DNA of 64,000 nucleotides, taken from Diplocarpon mali. Lineage: Eukaryota > Ascomycota > Leotiomycetes > Helotiales > Drepanopezizaceae. The stretch lies in assembly GCA_024741835.1 (NCBI GenBank), contig JAENRP010000001.1, positions 372,001 through 436,000 on the forward strand, in the 5' to 3' direction. The notes beneath the pieces were generated by a model that worked only from the letters and a program-made list of their open reading frames with translations, ran no database searches and was not told where the DNA came from. Positions within the stretch are counted from its first letter, which is position 1; the number at the start of each line of letters is the position of its first letter. The translations under genes and the position numbers were made by a program. Below are positions 58,263 through 64,000 of the stretch, in pieces.

Positions 58263-58285
58263 ACTCCTAGGCTTAGCCTATAAGT
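58263..58285. repeat. 23-bp palindrome, T4b site 1
   Basis: Orthologous to 22937-22959. Confidence 0.8.
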
Positions 58286-59271
58286 AGGAGGATAAAAAGA
58301 CGTCTTTAAATAACTTAAGACTATTACCTACTTTTTTAATATTAATATTAGAAAATATTGAAAATAATAACAATTTTAAACTTTTTATTAACCCTTTGTT
58401 TAAATCTTTTTAAACTTATCTTAATTACTTTAAGATTGACTTGGATTTTAAATGTTCTTTAAGCCCTTTTGAATTTCGAAGTACTCCTTTTAGCAATTAA
58501 TCTCGCAATATTAAAGCTTCCCCTTTGCCTCTTATGGATTCTATTAATTTAGATGGTTAATATAAAACGATAATAGCCGCATTTAAGGCTATTACTAGTC
58601 ACTTTCCCCTCCTTGGTTCTCCTAGCGCTTCTTACTTTATAAGTGCTAATATTATTAATTTTCTTAAGTAATATAAGGAAACTTATTACGATTTTGGTAT
58701 TATATAAAAGGATATGATTTCTCGACTTCCTTGCTACTATAATTATATAAGTAAGGATATTATTAAGTCCTTCTTTAAATGGAAAACTTATAGTTTATAG
58801 GAACTCCTTATTAAGGCCTTTAAATCTGAATTCCGCAAATTTGATAGATAGCAGATTTGTAATACCTTGGCTTTCTTAAAGGAATTTGTTCTAGTCACTT
58901 ATACTCTTAAGGAACTTAAGAACTACTATCGGACTTTTACTTATATATCAAATACCTTGATTAGCTAGAAAATACTTAGCAAAGTTGAAAGAGGCTGCCT
59001 TTTCTTACTTAGATTACCTATTGGCCTTTGAAATAAGATTATTAAGCATTTTAGGATTAATAAGCAAGACTTTATAACCTTTGCCTTATTTAAGGAATTC
59101 TTAGCCTTTGCTTTAAAATCAGATCTTAGTAAGAGAACTATTAATACTATAGAGTAGGAAAAAGCCCTTACTCCCTCTTATACTAAAGACTTTAAAAGCC
59201 TGGTCCAAGAATACTTAAAGGCTTTGGAAGTTATAGAAGAGGTAAAGAAGAACTTAGTAGTCATACCTTTT

Positions 59272-59294
59272 ACTTATAGGCCTGACTTAAGAGT
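59272..59294. repeat. 23-bp palindrome, T4b site 2
   Basis: Orthologous to 23946-23968; read T-Y-R-P-D-L-R-V. Confidence 0.8.
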
Positions 59295-61187
59295 AAGATC
59301 TAACCTTAGAATTAAGAAACTTAAGACCTAATTTATAGAACTCCGAATCTAGAGCTTAGAAACTAGGATTAATAATCTCTTATAAGAAAAATAGCATATT
59401 CCCTAATTTAGTAATAGGCAAAACTCGGCTACTATAAGCTAATATAGTAGTTCCTATTACTAGATTTCTACTTTTTGTCATTTGGAATAACTAGCTAATA
59501 TAAGAACTCAATAGTTGATTAAAGAAGGAGAAATTAATCCTAATTAGCACTTTGCTAATATTAATACTATAGGGTACTAAGGGAATGGTAATGAAAGATG
59601 ATTAACTTGCAACTTTTGCAATAATAAAGAACCTAATTGCGCTTTATATAAGTATTGCAACGATTGCCCTCTTTTCTATCGTTTTATTAATACTAGGGTT
59701 ATATATATTAATAAGTATGGGATGCTTTGCATTAGAGATCTTAAGCCAGAAGCTATCCCTATTAAAAAGTACTAGAATCACTTATAGTTATAGACTATTT
59801 GAATAATAATATATAGTACGAAATAGGATAAGAATTTAGTCGAATGATAGTGTATTATAAATATAAATGTTAAAATTCCAACTTATATATATACTAGTCT
59901 AATTAGCAACCTACCTAAGGGAGTTCTTAAGGACTTAGCTTTTGATTAAATAGCTATAGAAGTTAGAGGTATCTTTGTCTTAAGATGGGTTAATAATAAT
60001 ATATCTACTGATATTAATATTACTTCTATATTTAGAAACCCTTAGAATACTTAGCATCCTTTTAGATCTACTACTTCTTTAATATTAATAAAATCAGCTA
60101 AAGTCTAAAAATCAATGCGTATAACTTAGGAATCTTAATATAGAGTTTAAATATTAAAAGATATTTAATAATCTAGAATTGCAATAGATAAGGATGAAGC
60201 TGATATAGTAGACAAATTGATTAAAGATATAATAGATAAAGATAGCTTTAAGCTTAAAGATTAAGAAGTTAAAGTTATTACGTAGACCCTTGACCTTAAG
60301 CGAAAGAGACAGATATTAAAATAGGAAAAATTCGTTAATAAATACGCTAGTTCAATTGCAATAGAAAAAGCTATAGAGAATATTATGGCTTAGTAAATTA
60401 ACCTTACGTTTAAAGACCTATTTAGTTTAATTAGATACTTTAATAAAGTGCTAGGAAAGCATATCCTAATTGCTTTTAAAGATTTGAATGATAATAAGGA
60501 AATGGAAATTGTAATATAAAAGAACTTTAAGAAGCACTTAGCCTTGATTAAATGTCTTTAAATTATAGAAAACAAAGGAACCTAGAGGTATTACAATATT
60601 ATAGCAATAGCTTTAATATCTTAAAATATTAATTGAAATTGTTTAGCAGTTGTAATAAAAAGCCCTATTATTATTTATTTAATAGAAGAATTAATTAAAG
60701 TAAAGGCTTTAATTGATTATAGTTCAGAAGTTAATACAATAATTAGAAAAGTGGCGGAAATGGCTTAATTAACAATTGTTAGCAATTGACTCCTTATTTA
60801 TTTAACTATCTTTAGATTAAAATACAATTTTAATAAATAGGTGAAAAACGTAAAGGTTAAAGTTAGAGGAATCGTTAATTATATTGACTTTCTAATAATA
60901 GAGAATTCTTTAAATAATATTCTTTTAAGAATGCCCTTTATTTTAAAATCTTAGCTAATATTTAACTATCTTAAAGATAGTCTTATAAAAGCTAGTCTTT
61001 AGAATACAGATCGATCTTTAGAAGGACAAATGGTTATTATAAAAGATATAGCTGAATTTTAAAATAAGGTTTTAAAAAACGATTAGCTAGCATAAGGGCT
61101 AGGCTTAATGCTAGTAAAGGAAGGCACTTAGTAAGGAGTTATAATAAAAGAAAGGTGAGTTTGCCGATTTTAAATAATAGCGATTTG

Positions 61188-61210
61188 ACTCGCAGTCTTA
61201 GATTAAGAGT
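61188..61210. repeat. 23-bp palindrome, T4b site 3
   Basis: Orthologous to 25862-25884. Confidence 0.8.
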
Positions 61211-61349
61211 TAAATCTGGAATTTTGAAAATTGGTGCAATTAGCGTTTTATTAACTTAATAATTAAGAAAAAAGAAAAATAAGGTAGAGAAGAGAGTTCG
61301 TTTTATAAATTTCGATAATTTATTAATCATTTTGAAAAACCTAAAAACC

Positions 61350-61372
61350 ACTTATAAGCTAGACCTGCGAGT
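61350..61372. repeat. 23-bp palindrome, T4b site 4
   Basis: Orthologous to 26024-26046. Confidence 0.8.
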
Positions 61373-63316
61373 GAAAAATAATAAAATTACTAATAACATT
61401 TCTATTTATATACTTTAAATTGATAACTTAGAAAATCTTTTATTTGTTTTTAAAAAGGAAAATTCAGACTGTTTTATAAGATTTAATAAAAAAGGAAAGA
61501 AGTAGAGAAGTATAGTATTAGCTAATATTCGAACTATATATAAAAGCAAGGCTGATAAAGTATAACTGGTAGATTAGGGAATCTTTAATAGCTTAAAGCC
61601 TAAAGGATTAGATAATTGGTTTAAATAAGATAAGAAGCTTCGACCTCTAAAGCTAAATAGCAAATTCGATAAGTTTATTATAGGCAGATTTTCTAATAAA
61701 CCCATTGGATATTGGCTAATAAAAGAACATTTTAATATATTAAAAATTAGAAATAATTTGATAGAATAAGAATGCGAACTATTCTATAAAACCTTAATAA
61801 ATCGAAAGGACGCTTTAGCTTTTGATTAAATAGAACTTGGCCAGATTTAAAAAGAGGTTATACCTTATATTAAGATTAAGATAATATCTTATAAAGCTTA
61901 GTAAAAGAAAATATTCGAAGTCTTTAAAGCTCTTTAAGAAAAGGTAATCGAAATGTTAAAGGATAGGCTAAAGTAAGGTATTCTCAAGTTTTATAATAGC
62001 CCTTATAGGAATAAATGGTTTTTAGTTGCTAAGAAAGAGAAGGGAACTTATAGATTAATAATAGTAGTAGTAGAGATGAACCGAGTAATTGTTAAGGACG
62101 CTAACGTTCCTCCGAATATAGATGAGTTCTTAAATGAATTTATAAGATTAACTTATAGCTCTCTTATTAACTTCTTCTTTAGATATAACTAATTTATTCT
62201 TAATATTAAATCAAGAGATATAATAGTAATTCAAACCCCTCTTAGGCTACTTCAAATGATAAGATTACCTTAAAGGGCTATAAATTCGATCACTTAATTT
62301 ATTTAAGTAATCTATAAGATACTAGTAGATTGTATACCTAATATTACGCTCCTTTATATAGACGATATAAGAGTAAAAGGATTAAGATCATTCTATAACT
62401 ATAAAGAAGTTCTTCTTAGTATACGACGATTTATAATAGAATACATTTAGAACCTAGATTAAGTGCTTATATAATTCGAAAGGGTAGGAGTAATAATTGG
62501 TCCGAAGTTATAATACTATCTTCTATCGATAGAAATTATTGGTTTTATTACTAATTCTAATAGCCGAAGTCCTTAGAAGGCTAAAGTACTTAAAATCGAC
62601 AAATGGAAGAGGTATAACAATATAGCAAAAGCTTACGCGTTTATTAGCATTATAGTATACTATCGCATTTAGATTAAGGATTTCGCTAAAAAGGCAGTAC
62701 CTATTTATACTTTATTTTAAAAAGGGGCTGAGTTTTAATAGGAGGAACCTTAAATAAAGGCTATAAAATAACTGAAGCAAGCGTTGCTTAAAGCGCTATA
62801 TCTGATTAAAATAGACTATAGAGCTAATGCTAGGCTAATTATACTAATAGTTGACGCAAGCTTAATTAGATAAGGTGCTATCCTTTAATAAGCTGATAGC
62901 TAATAGAAAAGACATTTAGCTTACTTTAAAAGTGGTCTTTAGAATCTAGCAGAGATAAAGTATAATACTATTAAATAGGAATGCAAAGGCGCTTTAAAGG
63001 TAATGAAAAAGATAAGAAGCGACCTTTATAATACTTACTTTATCTTTAAAACTAATATTAAAGTGCTGGTAGAATAATTGAATAGAGCTGTAAGCGACCT
63101 ACTAAGAGCCTTGCTAATAAAATGGATTGCTTAAATAAGACTAATAGACTTTGAAGTCAAATACATTTTAAGGATGAAAAATACTACTACCAATGGCCTT
63201 TTAAAAAGAACTCATCCTTACCCTTTTAATTTAATTAAAGAAGATAAAATAGATATTAATAAGTAGGTAGAGAATAAAGTTGGTTATCTATCGATATATC
63301 GCCTTAAAAGGACTCG

Positions 63317-63339
63317 ACTCGCGAGCCTAGCCTGCGAGT
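63317..63339. repeat. 23-bp palindrome, T4b site 5
   Basis: Orthologous to 27991-28013, with better-kept arms (actcgcgagcc, cctgcgagt). Confidence 0.82.
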
Positions 63340-64000
63340 TAAATAAGAGAATTTTATCACTTGACTATTTAAGTAACTTTAAAGAAATTGCGAAATTTTT
63401 AATTATACTTAAACAACTAAAGATAGTTACTTTTAAAGATTTTTAGAAATTTAAAGCTAAAGCTTTGATTTATTTAATATAAGAAAGACGATTATTTAAA
63501 AGGAGCGATAATTTATTCCTTATATAACTCTGCTTAGATAATAAAAAACTAAAGGCTAAGGCTATTTAAGATGTTTATAAGGAAACTAGCTACTAAGGAG
63601 CTAAGTCCACCTACTACCGACTCTTAAGGAAATTCTTTTAAAAGGGTTCTTTTAAAGATTGCAAAGCCTTTATAAAAAGTTGCGTCCCTTATTAGAAACG
63701 AAAACCTGGTTGTAAAGAAAATCCTCTATTCTTAACCTAGCTATTAGGCCTTTTTTATAAAGTCAGTTTTAATATTATATAAGTACTAATAATCGAAAAT
63801 AGGATTATATATTTTATTTTAATAAAGGAAGACCTATTAGGATAGCTTAAAGGATAACCTTTAAGATCTGCTAACTTTAAATCTATTGTAAAGTTCCTTT
63901 AAGAAGACGTAGTCTATTGCTATAGACTTTTTAGTAAATTAACTATTAATAAAGGCTTTGAAAATAAAGGAGTAGTTAAAGCTTTTTTGCGAAAATATAG

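Larger units (their letters stand above)
57877..61158 (+). pseudogene. T4b gag-protease frame
   Basis: ATG at 57877 opens the same frame as 22551-25832 of T4a and ends at TGA 61156-61158 after exactly the same number of bases (3,282), with RIP-type stops inside. The Cys-rich motif at 59608 is identical to that in T4a, with C-N-F-C and C-N-D-C ends. The protease site reads I-D-Y-S-S-E-V-N. The equal length of the two copies shows that the decay is by substitution, not indels. Confidence 0.87.
57343..64000 (+). mobile_element. Gypsy T4b, 5' part only
   Basis: Second copy of the T4 family, inserted in the G1 chromodomain-end region. LTR, leader, gag-protease and pol are present up to the integrase region (matching T4a about 28685). 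The 3' part, where the two extra frames are expected, lies outside. All five palindromes in the shared part occupy the same sites as in T4a. Confidence 0.92.
61159..64000 (+). pseudogene. T4b pol: RT, RNase H, integrase start
   Basis: Pol in the -1 phase after gag-protease, as in T4a. The RT active site keeps both Asp codons (Y-I-D-D, GAC GAT at 62361-62366), unlike T4a. RNase H lies at about 62830-63210 and the integrase zinc region at about 63560-63710. Many RIP-type stops make it non-functional. It runs off the window. Confidence 0.87.

Noticed and set aside
1..64000. Host protein-coding, rRNA or tRNA genes
   Set aside because: Every stretch is accounted for by retroelement sequence or its untranslated parts; no host-like exon structure or RNA gene was seen.

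Overview
This window holds no host gene that I can support. It is a stack of nested, inactivated LTR retrotransposons, as expected in the AT-rich repeat blocks of a filamentous ascomycete (Pezizomycotina). The evidence is threefold. The protein families are fungal Ty1/copia and chromodomain Ty3/gypsy. Nearly every broken frame is broken by TAA, TAG or TGA where CAA, CAG, CGA or TGG is expected, with few frameshifts. Sister LTRs differ almost only by C>T and G>A changes, mostly CpA/TpG, which is the mark of repeat-induced point mutation (RIP). The species cannot be told from the sequence.

Layout by insertion, each boundary set by LTR ends and most by target-site duplications (TSDs). The oldest element is gypsy G1 (pieces 4911-8692, 40790-41384, 56534-57342; both ends lie outside the window). 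Four elements landed in it: copia A (1-4910, 5' part outside), copia B (8693-40789, TSD agaag), gypsy T3 (41385-56533, TSD acgcc) and gypsy T4b (57343 to the window end). Copia B was hit by a miniature LTR element S1 (9951-10467, TSD aatta), a second copy of the G family, G2 (12399-20440, TSD ctgcc), a solo T4 LTR (21393-21629, TSD aataa) and the 15.7-kb gypsy T4a (22020-37740, TSD actat). T3 was hit by copia C on the minus strand (41873-49444, TSD atttg) and by miniature S2 (54870-55378, TSD gatca).

Copia A, B and C are one family with a single gag-pol frame of about 1,844 codons (43507-49041 in copia C), 197-198 bp LTRs and a small Ala-rich frame after pol. G1/G2 and T3 are chromoviruses: gag, then pol in the -1 frame, with a chromodomain at the end of pol. 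G2 also carries a third, 407-codon frame after pol. T4 belongs to another fungal gypsy lineage and is unusually long because two full-length paralogous frames of about 1,105 and 1,147 codons follow pol. S1 and S2 are about 510-bp non-coding elements with 85-bp LTRs whose termini, primer-binding site and polypurine tract match the copia family, so copia is their likely helper.

Two patterns are not explained by ordinary annotation. A 23-bp odd palindrome (11-bp arms around one base) recurs 14 times in T4a, 5 times in the visible part of T4b and 4 times in T3, in two reading registers and once after the last stop codon. In each two-LTR element, RIP changes concentrate on the inner side of both LTRs and the outer edges are spared.
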